Positions 1 through 8,500 of a DNA stretch of 17,578 bases are shown in pieces. A model generated the notes under the pieces. That model was not told where the DNA came from, did no database searches, and saw only the letters and a list, made by a program, of their open reading frames with translations. The stretch is from NCBI GenBank assembly GCA_049279675.1, contig JBAPOP010000084.1:1-17578 (forward strand), in the 5' to 3' direction. The first letter of the stretch is position 1; each line of letters begins with the position of its first letter. A program made the position numbers and the translations under genes. Source of the stretch: Palsa-147 sp049279675 (GTDB lineage: Bacteria > Acidobacteriota > Terriglobia > Acidiferrales > UBA7541).

Positions 1-1578
1 ACGCGCAAGCGGCTCATGCCTCCGTGGCTTCCGGAGGATGGCGAGCTGAAATTTGCAGACGAATTACGGCTCACCGATCGGCAAATCTCACTTTTTCAGG
101 AGTGGGTCGACGACGGAGAGAAGGAGGGCGACGCGGCCGACCTTCCTCCGCTGCCGCATTTTGTTGAAGGCTGGCAGCTTGGAAAACCGGACTTGATTTT
201 GACGGCTGATAAGCCGTATCTCCTGCCGGCTGGCGGCGACGACAACTACTGGAATTTTATTTTCCGCGCGCCCGTTGACCGAGTGCGCTGGCTGAAAGCG
301 ATGGAGATTCGGCCGGGAGATAAGAAGCTGATTCATCATGCGAACGTGTTGGTGGATCGAACGCAATCGGCGCGGCACATGGAAAAAGAACCGGGTGCGG
401 GATTTGGTGGCATGGAACTGGAGATTGAATCCGAGTCGTTCGATCCCGACAGCCATTTTTTATTCTGGAAGCCGGGGACGGTGCCTTACGTCGAGCCGGA
501 TGGGATGGCGCTGCGGCTCGATAAGAATACCGATCTCGTCCTCAACACTCACATGCAGCCTTCGGGGAAAGCGGAAAAAGTGCAGCCGACGATCGGGCTT
601 TACTTCACCGATGTGCCGGCGTCGATTTTTCCGATGTTGCTTCAGCTTGAGAATGATCGCGCGCTCGACATTCCGCCGGGTGCGAAAGATTTCGTGGTGA
701 CGGACGATTTTACGCTGCCGGTTGATGTGGATTTACTGGCGATCTATCCGCACGCTCATTATCTTGGGAAAGATTTGCTCGGGTATGCGACGCTGCCCGA
801 CGGAAGCACGAAGACTCTGATTCATATTCCGCGCTGGGATTTGAATTGGCAGGCAGTTTTCCGCTACGTCGCGCCTGTGAGGTTGCCGAAGGGCACGATC
901 GTGGAGATGAAATATACCTATGACAATTCGGAAGACAATATCGCGAATCCGAACCATCCGCCGCAGCGAGTGATGGCGGGCAATCGCGCTAGAGATGAAA
1001 TGGCTCACTTGTGGCTGCAAGTGATTCCGCAAAAGGCGGCGGAGAGCGATGCCGACCCGCGCAAGACGCTGCTCGAAGCGTTTGCGCGGCACCGAGTGGA
1101 CAAGAATTCAGCGGATTTTGAAGCGCATTACAATCTTGGGGCGATGCTGCAGGCGCGAGGGGAGCTTGACGAAGCTATTAAGGAATATTCTCGCGCGTTG
1201 GAACTCCACCCGAACGATGCGACGGCGAACAATTCTCTCGGTGGAGCGTTGCTTGCGGCAGGACGCAGCGGCGAGGCCATCGAGCGCTTCCATCTCGCGC
1301 TCAAGATTCGGCCGGATTATTTCGATGCGCACTACAATCTCGGGAACGCGCTGATCGCATCGAATGATTTCCCCGGCGCGATCGAGCAATTTCGAGCGGC
1401 TGTTCGACTGCGCCCGGACGACGCCGACGCGGAAGCGAATCTTGGCGGCGCGCTGGCGGAAACCGGCCAATACGCCGAAGCGAAGACTCACCTGGAGCGC
1501 GCCTTGCAGATCGATCCGAAGCACACTTTGGCGCGCGACAATCTCGAGCAGCTCAAGAAGTTGATGCCCGCGCAATAA
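1..1578 (+). CDS. Cytochrome c / copper type II monooxygenase-like / TPR fusion protein (5' truncated)
   Basis: The reading frame is open to the left edge, so this is the C-terminal part of a longer protein. Residue 1 here is the Met at base 16. That Met lies in an MPPW motif typical of the C-terminal half of a c-type cytochrome domain, where it would be the haem axial ligand rather than a start codon; the CxxCH haem motif must lie outside the window. Residues about 50-340 resemble PHM/DBM-type copper monooxygenases and keep a plausible full ligand set: H107, H108 and H179 for one copper, and H246, H248 (YPHAHYL) and M329 (RDEM) for the other. Residues about 365-515 form four TPRs. The substrate is unknown. 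A periplasmic redox role is inferred from the haem and copper domains. The trehalase gene follows 101 bases downstream on the same strand. Confidence 0.85.
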   Translation, partial: TRKRLMPPWLPEDGELKFADELRLTDRQISLFQEWVDDGEKEGDAADLPPLPHFVEGWQLGKPDLILTADKPYLLPAGGDDNYWNFIFRAPVDRVRWLKAMEIRPGDKKLIHHANVLVDRTQSARHMEKEPGAGFGGMELEIESESFDPDSHFLFWKPGTVPYVEPDGMALRLDKNTDLVLNTHMQPSGKAEKVQPTIGLYFTDVPASIFPMLLQLENDRALDIPPGAKDFVVTDDFTLPVDVDLLAIYPHAHYLGKDLLGYATLPDGSTKTLIHIPRWDLNWQAVFRYVAPVRLPKGTIVEMKYTYDNSEDNIANPNHPPQRVMAGNRARDEMAHLWLQVIPQKAAESDADPRKTLLEAFARHRVDKNSADFEAHYNLGAMLQARGELDEAIKEYSRALELHPNDATANNSLGGALLAAGRSGEAIERFHLALKIRPDYFDAHYNLGNALIASNDFPGAIEQFRAAVRLRPDDADAEANLGGALAETGQYAEAKTHLERALQIDPKHTLARDNLEQLKKLMPAQ

Positions 1579-1580
1579 GT

Positions 1581-1617
1581 CCGCGCGACACTCCCGCGAC
1601 ACATTTCCGCGAAACAC
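1581..1617. repeat. Three imperfect short direct repeats between the first two genes
   Basis: Three related units, CCGCGCGACAC (1581-1591), CCGCGACAC (1594-1602) and CCGCGAAACAC (1607-1617), are spaced about 13 bases apart just upstream of a run of seven T (1620-1626) and of the possible trehalase promoter. They could be a protein-binding array or simple low-complexity drift. No hairpin precedes the T run, so I do not call a terminator here. Confidence 0.35.
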
Positions 1618-1641
1618 CGTTTTTTTGCTTTCTTGCTTTGC

Positions 1642-1670
1642 TTGCGCCGAATGTGGGGAACGATTATTCT
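1642..1670 (+). promoter_or_regulatory. Possible sigma-70-type promoter for the trehalase gene
   Basis: TTGCGC (1642-1647) and TATTCT (1665-1670) are separated by 17 bases; each matches four of six positions of the housekeeping consensus. Transcription would begin near 1677, almost at the ATG at 1680. This fits the lack of a ribosome binding site there. It is a weak sequence match only. Confidence 0.3.
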
Positions 1671-1679
1671 CTGGGCCAT

Positions 1680-3446
1680 ATGCTTACACACTCGGTCGAT
1701 CAACCCGGTTTCACACGAAAGAAACGCGCGTGGTGGCGTTGTGTATTCGCGATTCTCTTTTGTATCTCGATTTCATGTCCGTGGCTTGAAGTGGCCGCAG
1801 TCGCTTCGCCGGGAGATGCGGCGGATTCCGGCCTCGCGCCGATTCGAAAATACATTGCGTCCGGATGGGACACTCTGACGCGGTCGCTTTCCAATTGCGA
1901 TACCGTGGTCGATATCAAGCTTCCTGCGGGCGAGTCGGTGCTTTATCTGCCCGCGGATTATCCCGAGAGCGATGCGGTGAAAGGCCTGCAGAAACGCTGC
2001 AATATTCAAGTGCGGCGTCTTTCGCAAGTGATTCACGGTCCCGGTGAGATTGACGCGAACAAGATTTCTCCGCACGGTTTGCTTTATTTGGAACATCCGT
2101 ACGTTGTGCCGGGCGGGCGATTCAATGAAATGTATGGCTGGGATAGTTATTTCATCATTCGAGGCTTGGTGCGCGACAACAGGGTCGAGCTTGCGCGCGG
2201 CATGGTGGAGAATTTTTTCTTCGAGATCGAGCACTACGGGACATTCCTAAACGCGAACCGCACGTATTACTTGAGCCGCGCGCAGCCGCCGTTTTTGTCG
2301 TCAATGATTATGAGCGTCTACGATGCTGAGAAAGCTGCCGGCCACGAGGACCGCGCGTGGCTTGAAAATGCATACAAGTATGCGACGAAAGATTACGACA
2401 TGTGGATGCGCGAGCCGCATCTGGCCGGATCAACTGGCCTCTCGCGATACTACGATTTCGGCAAAGGGCCGACGGCGGAAAGCGTGCAGGACGAGAGCGG
2501 CTATTACCGCAAAGTTGCGACGTTTTTTCTTCTTCATCCCGATCTCGATCATGGTTACGTGGCGGCGGCAGACGAACACAAATCTTCGGGACCCATTTAC
2601 GGGCGGCAGTATGCGGTTCAGGTTTGCGAGGCAGCGGCGACGATGGCCAAGCCGGATTGCGAGGCTGCGCATACGATCAGCCTAAGCGCCGATTATTACG
2701 AAGGTGACCGCGCGATGCGTGAATCCGGATTCGACGTGTCGTTTCGATTCGAGCCTTACAGCGCCGCGACGCATCATTTTGCACCCGTGTGCTTGAACAG
2801 CCTGCTCTACAAAACAGAAACAGACCTCGAACGGATGAGCGAGATACTCGGGCGCAAGGAAGACGCAGCCCAATGGCACCAGCGCGCGGAAGAGCGAAAG
2901 GCGCGGATGCAGAAATATTTCTGGGACGCCGAGCGTGGGATGTTTTTTGATTACAATTTCGAAACCCACGAGCGTTCGAAGTACGTTTACATTACGACGT
3001 TCTATCCGCTGTGGGCAGGGCTTGCTACGCCCGAGCAAGCGCGCGCGGTTGTGGGCAATTTGAAATTGATCGATCGGCCCGGCGGCATCGCTATGAGCCC
3101 GGTCGAAACCGGGGCGCAGTGGGACTATCCTTACGCGTGGGCCCCGATGCAGTTGATCGCTGACGAGGGGATGCGACGCTACAACTTCAGCGAGGACGCG
3201 AACCGCGCGTCTTATGAGTTTGTTTCCGACGTGGCGGAGAACTTTCGGCGCGACGGGACGATTCGTGAAAAATACAACGCCGTCACGCGGTCGGATGAGA
3301 CGCATGTTACGGCTGGATACCAGGCGAATGTGATCGGGTTCGGTTGGACGAACGGCGTGTTTTTGGTTTTGCTGCACGATCTCCCGCAGGACTTGGTGGA
3401 CCGGCTGTCGAAGGAGCAGAGTCAACCGGCTCCGGCGGCGAAGTAG
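1680..3446 (+). CDS. Exported GH37 trehalase
   Basis: The protein should hydrolyse alpha,alpha-trehalose to two glucose molecules, most likely in the periplasm. I chose the ATG at 1680 (588 residues). The frame also opens at a TTG at 1638, but neither has a good ribosome binding site. From the ATG, the N-terminus is basic (RKKR) then hydrophobic, a Sec-type signal ending near residue 42. Both trehalase family signatures are present: PGGRFNEMYGWDSYF near residues 144-158 and QWDYPYAWAP near 480-489. The expected catalytic acid and base are D352 (in ESGFD) and E530 (in REKYN). NRTYYLSRAQPPF near 193-205 is also a family hallmark. The segment around D352 differs from the common ESGWDFSSRW form. 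The gene ends 10 bases from the convergent sugar kinase gene. Confidence 0.92.
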   Translation: MLTHSVDQPGFTRKKRAWWRCVFAILFCISISCPWLEVAAVASPGDAADSGLAPIRKYIASGWDTLTRSLSNCDTVVDIKLPAGESVLYLPADYPESDAVKGLQKRCNIQVRRLSQVIHGPGEIDANKISPHGLLYLEHPYVVPGGRFNEMYGWDSYFIIRGLVRDNRVELARGMVENFFFEIEHYGTFLNANRTYYLSRAQPPFLSSMIMSVYDAEKAAGHEDRAWLENAYKYATKDYDMWMREPHLAGSTGLSRYYDFGKGPTAESVQDESGYYRKVATFFLLHPDLDHGYVAAADEHKSSGPIYGRQYAVQVCEAAATMAKPDCEAAHTISLSADYYEGDRAMRESGFDVSFRFEPYSAATHHFAPVCLNSLLYKTETDLERMSEILGRKEDAAQWHQRAEERKARMQKYFWDAERGMFFDYNFETHERSKYVYITTFYPLWAGLATPEQARAVVGNLKLIDRPGGIAMSPVETGAQWDYPYAWAPMQLIADEGMRRYNFSEDANRASYEFVSDVAENFRRDGTIREKYNAVTRSDETHVTAGYQANVIGFGWTNGVFLVLLHDLPQDLVDRLSKEQSQPAPAAK

Positions 3447-3456
3447 CGATGGAAAG

Positions 3457-4365
3457 TTAAGTGTTCGCGATGAATATTTCGCGCAATTGCGCGGCGCTTG
3501 GCTCGGGCGTTCCGCCGATCTGGCTCGCCACCCACGAGCCAACGCGATTCGCGGCATTGTTCATTGTGGCAAGAGGAGCGCCGCGAAGATACTTATGAAC
3601 GAGTGCGGCGGTGAATGCGTCGCCCGCGCCGATCGTGTCCGCCACCTTGATCTGATAGCCGGGATGGCGGTGGCTGCCGGCCTCGTTCACAAGCAAACTT
3701 CCCTTCGCGCCGCGTGTTACGCAAACAAGTTTCAAGCCGAAGGCGCGAAGAAGATCTCCCGCGGATGTCTCCTCGTCGCGATGCTGAATTCCGAGGAGGG
3801 CCATCACGCGTGGCAATTCGTCGTCATTGAGCTTTACGATGTCCGCGGAATTTGCCGACTCGGCCAGAACTTCAGCGGAAAAGAAAGCCTGCCGGAGATT
3901 TACATCGAAAATTCGCGTGGCGCTTGGGCGCGTCGCTTTGACGAATTCGAGAATTGTTTTGCGCGACGCTAACGATCGCTGCGCCAGTGAGCCGAAACAC
4001 ACGGCGTCTGCTTCGCGGGCAAGAGCGTTCCATTCTGAAGTCCACGCGAGAAAATCCCAGGCCACATTTTCGGAGATTTCAAATTTGGGCTGGCCGGCTG
4101 CATCCACCTGAACTTTTACGGTTCCGGTCGGATGAACAGGATCAAGTTGCAAATTCGCCGTGGAAAGCTGCAGTTTCTCGAGAGTATCGCGCGCTTCCCT
4201 GCCCAAATCGTCGTTGCCGACGCGGCTCGCGACAATTCCTCTGTCGCCGAGCAGGTTTGTGATGTAAGCAAAATTTGTGGGCGCGCCACCGAGTTGCTTT
4301 CCGGCGGGAAGAAGATCCCAGAGAACTTCTCCCAGGCCAACGACGACGTGATTTTTCTCGGCCAT
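3457..4365 (-). CDS. PfkB-family carbohydrate kinase, probably fructokinase-like
   Basis: The 302-residue length is normal for the ribokinase/PfkB family, cytoplasmic enzymes that transfer the ATP phosphate to a sugar. The N-terminal GEVLWDLLP and LGGAPTNFA (residues 25-33) form the sugar-binding side. DTIGAGDAFTAAL (243-255) is the second PfkB signature, with D249 the expected catalytic base. TRGAKGSLL (218-225) fits the ATP-site region. The N-terminal motif is closest to fructokinases, but the exact substrate cannot be fixed by reading. It has no signal peptide, the only complete gene here without one. Its ATG lies 11 bases after the stop of the TPR gene, without a visible Shine-Dalgarno, so co-transcription and perhaps coupled translation are likely. 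It could phosphorylate a sugar released by the neighbouring glycosidases. Confidence 0.9.
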   Translation of the reverse strand: MAEKNHVVVGLGEVLWDLLPAGKQLGGAPTNFAYITNLLGDRGIVASRVGNDDLGREARDTLEKLQLSTANLQLDPVHPTGTVKVQVDAAGQPKFEISENVAWDFLAWTSEWNALAREADAVCFGSLAQRSLASRKTILEFVKATRPSATRIFDVNLRQAFFSAEVLAESANSADIVKLNDDELPRVMALLGIQHRDEETSAGDLLRAFGLKLVCVTRGAKGSLLVNEAGSHRHPGYQIKVADTIGAGDAFTAALVHKYLRGAPLATMNNAANRVGSWVASQIGGTPEPSAAQLREIFIANT

Positions 4366-4376
4366 CGGCGTGGGAG

Positions 4377-5462
4377 CTACGGCTTCGCGCTCGGGCGCTC
4401 CTGCAGTTGTTCGGCAAGCTTCAGTTCGCGGTCAGCATCGTCGGCGCGGCCCATTTCGCGATAGGCCTGGCCGAGCAGGTGGTGAGGCATTGCGTTGTTG
4501 GGGTCCATCGAGATCGCATGCTGTAGCGCGCGCACCGCGAGCTGAGTCTCGCCCTTCTTCTCGAGAACTTTGCCGAGCAAAATGTACGGCCCAGTCGATG
4601 TGGGATCGAGCCAGATGGAGCGCTGCAGCAACTTTTCCGCGTCTTCATATTTTTCGATTCGCGAGTCGGCGTCGGCAAGTTTGTAATAAGCGGCCGCATA
4701 GCCCGGATTGATCTCGAGTTCCTTCTGCAATTCCGCGATGGCTTCGGGAATTTTGGATTGAAAGAGATAGAGTTCGCCGAGCAAGTAATGGACAAGAGGC
4801 AGCTTTGGATCGATCTTCGCGGCTTCGCGCGCGTAGTCTTCGGCGGGCGGCTCGAAATCCTGACGCAATAGCATCCGCGCGGTAAAGAGATAGCTCGCCG
4901 CGGAATCCGCGGGCACGTTGTACATCTTTGCAAACGCCCTGCGCGCACCGGGATAGTCCTTCGTTTGGATGTAGCAGATTCCGAGAACGTAGGACGCGTC
5001 GACATTGGCGCTGGGATACCAGCCTTGCACCTTTTCGATCAGCGGAATTGCCTCCGCAGGCCGACCCGCGAGATAGTAGGAAAGGCCCATCAACTGGACA
5101 GCCTCACCATCGCTTGAATTTTCTTGTTGGGCTTTCTTGAGGTATACGACGGCCTTCAGGTAATCGCCTTTCTTGTAGTAGCCGACGCCGAGTTCGTGGG
5201 CGAGACCCTTCAGATCCGGCTGCTTTGCCTCGAGTTCACCGAGGCGCGCTAGGCCGTCATCGTATCGGCCTTCCTGGATCAATTTCCGCGCCTCGGCGAA
5301 TTGCGAATCGGGCGCTGGAGAACTTGTAGTTTCCTGATCAGATTGCGTTTGAGACTTCGCGTGGGCGAGCGCCCGAGTCGGTCCCACGAACACCGCGAAA
5401 AGCAAAAAGACTAGGAAATGGAGAAAAACGAGACGGCGGTGTGTTGGAGGCATGGGGATCAT
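4377..5462 (-). CDS. Exported tetratricopeptide repeat protein (361 aa)
   Basis: The N-terminus (MIPMPPTHRR followed by a strongly hydrophobic stretch to about residue 28, then ALAHA) is a Sec signal peptide with cleavage near residue 33. A second ATG three codons later (5453) is an equal candidate start; neither has a clear ribosome binding site. Residues about 50-355 consist of roughly eight TPR units, for example LAHELGVGYYKKGDYLKAVV, VHYLLGELYLFQSKIPEAIA and PHHLLGQAYREMGRADDADR. No enzymatic motif is visible, so a periplasmic protein-protein scaffold is the inferred role. It lies 11 bases upstream of the PfkB kinase gene and probably forms a two-gene operon with it. The intrinsic terminator at 5495-5526 separates the pair from the TonB receptor gene, so a separate promoter is expected, though I could not identify one. 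Confidence 0.88.
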   Translation of the reverse strand: MIPMPPTHRRLVFLHFLVFLLFAVFVGPTRALAHAKSQTQSDQETTSSPAPDSQFAEARKLIQEGRYDDGLARLGELEAKQPDLKGLAHELGVGYYKKGDYLKAVVYLKKAQQENSSDGEAVQLMGLSYYLAGRPAEAIPLIEKVQGWYPSANVDASYVLGICYIQTKDYPGARRAFAKMYNVPADSAASYLFTARMLLRQDFEPPAEDYAREAAKIDPKLPLVHYLLGELYLFQSKIPEAIAELQKELEINPGYAAAYYKLADADSRIEKYEDAEKLLQRSIWLDPTSTGPYILLGKVLEKKGETQLAVRALQHAISMDPNNAMPHHLLGQAYREMGRADDADRELKLAEQLQERPSAKP

Positions 5463-5494
5463 TCCGCTAGGAGTCTACCTGAAGGTGGCGCAAA

Positions 5495-5526
5495 GAAAAA
5501 ACGGGGAGCTCGTGAGAGCTCCCCGT
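5495..5526 (-). terminator. Intrinsic terminator of the TonB-dependent receptor gene
   Basis: A perfect 11-base inverted repeat (arms 5501-5511 and 5516-5526, ACGGGGAGCTC and its complement) closes a four-base loop. Read on the minus strand the stem is followed directly by six T residues (5500-5495), then CTTTG. It lies 23 bases after the receptor stop codon and upstream of the co-directional TPR gene start. It is a textbook rho-independent terminator. Confidence 0.9.
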
Positions 5527-5548
5527 CGAATTGAAACCGAGATTTGCG

Positions 5549-8500
5549 TTAGAAGGTGAACCGAAGCGCGAATTCTATTTGGCGCATCATGGTGTCGCCT
5601 TCGATGTTTGTGATTTGGCCGCTCGAGCCGCCGCCATCGATGTTTGTGCCTCCACCCTCATTCGAGTCGAAGCCCAGCACCTTGTGATTGAATACGTTGT
5701 ACGCATCCACGCGGAACTGGCCTTTCACGCGCTCGGTAATGGCGAAGTTCTTGAACAGCGAAGCGTCCGCACCGAAATAGTGCGGGCCGCGGAACGAGTC
5801 GTAGCCTATGTTGCCGATCGTGCCGCAAGCCGGGCGCGAAAACCCGGGGCCGGTTGGCCTGGCCAGCGTGCATGTATCAATCAACGGTGAAATATCGCTC
5901 GCCGGGAACTCAAGAGCCGGGATGGGTGTAAACCATGAGTAGTCGCCGTTCGCCAATCTATGCGCGCCGAGAGGGAAAGATCCACTGGCCTTATTCGGAC
6001 GGCAGACGCCGGTATCTTGATCCTCGCCACACTCGCCATAACCGGCCGTCCATGGCAGCCCACCGCTCCAGTTCGAGTTGGCCGTGATCTCCCAACCGCC
6101 AATCGCATAGTCCTCAAGTTTGCTTATGTTTGAAGCGTATTTCTTGCCGCGGCCGACCGGCAATTCGTAGACCGCGCTCACAATCCAAACGTGGTTACGG
6201 ACTTGGCTATTCGGTCCGTACGCAAGGCTCGGAGCAAAAACGTATTCGTTGCCGCCATCATACTGTTCGGCGTGAGCGTAGGTGTAGTGTGTGAGGAGTT
6301 GGAGGCCCTGCGAGAACCGCTTGTCCAATTTGATTTCCAAGGCGTTGAACTTGCTGCTGGCGTCATTGCCGAAGTAATTCGACAAGTCGATCGAGCAACA
6401 CTGAACGGGCATGCCCTGATAGACCGTCGTGTACTTGTTGTAAAGGGGCCGGCGCGAGACTGCCGAATCCTGGCCCACGAACGAATTGTCGAACGAAGTA
6501 CCTGGCCCCGGAAACACCGGATTCACGTTGTAGGTAGCACCCGTGCCGACGAATCCGTGCGTTTCTTTGTTACCGACATACGCGACATCGACCGTCATGG
6601 TACTCGTCAGTTGGTGCTGCACGGTCGCATTCCACGCATCCAAAGTCGGCAACCGCTGGTAGGTCGGCCGAATCCTGGTATTGACATTGCCGCCGGGGCC
6701 TGCCAAAGGCAATTGGCCATTTGAGGGCACGGCCGGAAACACAGCAGCGGGCGGACCTTCTGTCAACGTGAATGCCGGATACGCGTTCGGCGTCTGACCG
6801 CTCGAGGTTGTATAGGGAGCATTCGCCATGAAGTTGAAGTTATCGTCATTTATGCTTTGAGCGATTAGGACCGGCAAGCTTTGGGTGACGGCGTGGCCAA
6901 AATTCGAACCGAACACGCCCATATCGAAGCTGCGGCCATAGCCCATTCTAATAACGGTCTTCGGCCTTATCTGATACGCGATACCAAGGCGGGGCGCGAA
7001 TGCATCCCAACTCGCATCGATATTTCCGTTCAAGCCGTACGGACCCTCGCCCGCCACGCGGATAATGCCTTGCGTGAGATTGGCAAATCCACCCAGATCT
7101 TTTCCGGTCACCGACTCCGGACTGTAGTCTTCCCAACGAAGCCCGTAATTGAGGGTCAGTTTGGGAGTGATTCGGAAAGTATCCTGAGCGAAGAAGAAAA
7201 AGCGCTTCTGGCGTTCTCCCGCGTCCAGGCTGCTGCTGACGTACCGGTCGAAGTTGCTGACGTCGCCGAGCAGGAAAGTGGCTAGATCGAGACCGCCGCT
7301 GCCGCCCTGGGAAGTCGTCTGAGCGTTGAAGTGAAGTTCGCCGGTGCGGTTCTCGTCGCTCGGAACGCGAAGGTTCTGCGCATAGCGGATGTCCGCGCCA
7401 AATTTGAATTCGTGGTTACCGACGATTTTCGTCCAGTTATTGACGAATTGATACTGCCGCTCCTGTTCGTACAGCGGGCAATTGCAGCGCGCGACTCCGA
7501 GGCCGTCGCCGAATTGAAATGGATTACTCGCGCTCGACTGCAGAGTGTCAAAATAAAAGCCTGGCAACCCCGAAGTGGCGACGTCGCCCAAGTTCGTGCC
7601 GGGAATGTTGAAGCCAGACGGCCCATCCGGGGTCTTGCCGACGTCTGGTTTAGTCGCATGCGGATTGTACTGGAAGAACCCAAAGCGGAAGTCCGTGAGC
7701 AAACTCGAGCTAATAACTTTGTCAAACCCGGTCGCGATACTGTAGTTGTGAATGACAGAACTGCCAGCCAGACCACCGACGCCGTCGCCGATACCGCCCA
7801 CCGCGACTCCATATGACGGCGAACCCGTCAGGCTGAACCAATCCAGGCTGAAGCGCCCGAACGCGTGCAAAGTCGGGCTGACTTGATAGTCGAATCGCGT
7901 ATCGAAGGCGTTCTGGCTAAATGGGCCGGAACCGGAAAAAACGTAATTGTTGAGGACGCTGCTAGTTTGCGGCGCCGGGAAGGCCGCCAAGATTGCTTGC
8001 GCCGAAGGTGACAACAGGCTGACGGGAATCATGTTCCCAGCAAATGCGGTGCGGTTGGCACCGGTGGGATCCGAGGTCGGATCACTGCTAAGCGGATTGA
8101 AAGCCTGCCCCGCGTTCGTGCCGGCGCCCTCGAGCCCAAGGTACTGGCTTAGATCGCACATTCCGGTGCTCGGCGCGGACGGGCCGCAGGTACTTTGGAC
8201 TTCCGCCGTGGGAACCGTCAGCAAGTTCGTGATTCCAGTGACTTGACGGGTGGCTTGGTAATCGCCGAAGAAGAAGAACTTATTCTTGATGATCGGACCG
8301 CCCACCGAGCCGCCGAACTGATTCCAGCGCGCTTCGGGGAGAGCCTTTCCAGTTATGGAATTGTCGGCCGATTGAGAAAACGGATCGCGGGCAGACGACC
8401 AGTCTGTACGACGGAACCAGAACGCGCTGCCGTGAATGTCGTTGCCGCCGGACTTCGTCTGGGCGGTAACCACGCCGCCAATCGCCTTGCCGAATTCCGC

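Noticed and set aside
1620..1626. Seven-T run after the copper protein gene as a terminator
   Set aside because: There is no stable hairpin immediately before it on the plus strand.
2682..3557. Minus-strand open frame (291 codons) opposite the trehalase C-terminus
   Set aside because: Translation shows no recognisable motif, and the trehalase frame, with its family signatures, fully explains the region.
5531..5890. Plus-strand open frame opposite the 3' end of the TonB receptor gene
   Set aside because: It is a shadow of the receptor frame, with no homology signal in its translation.
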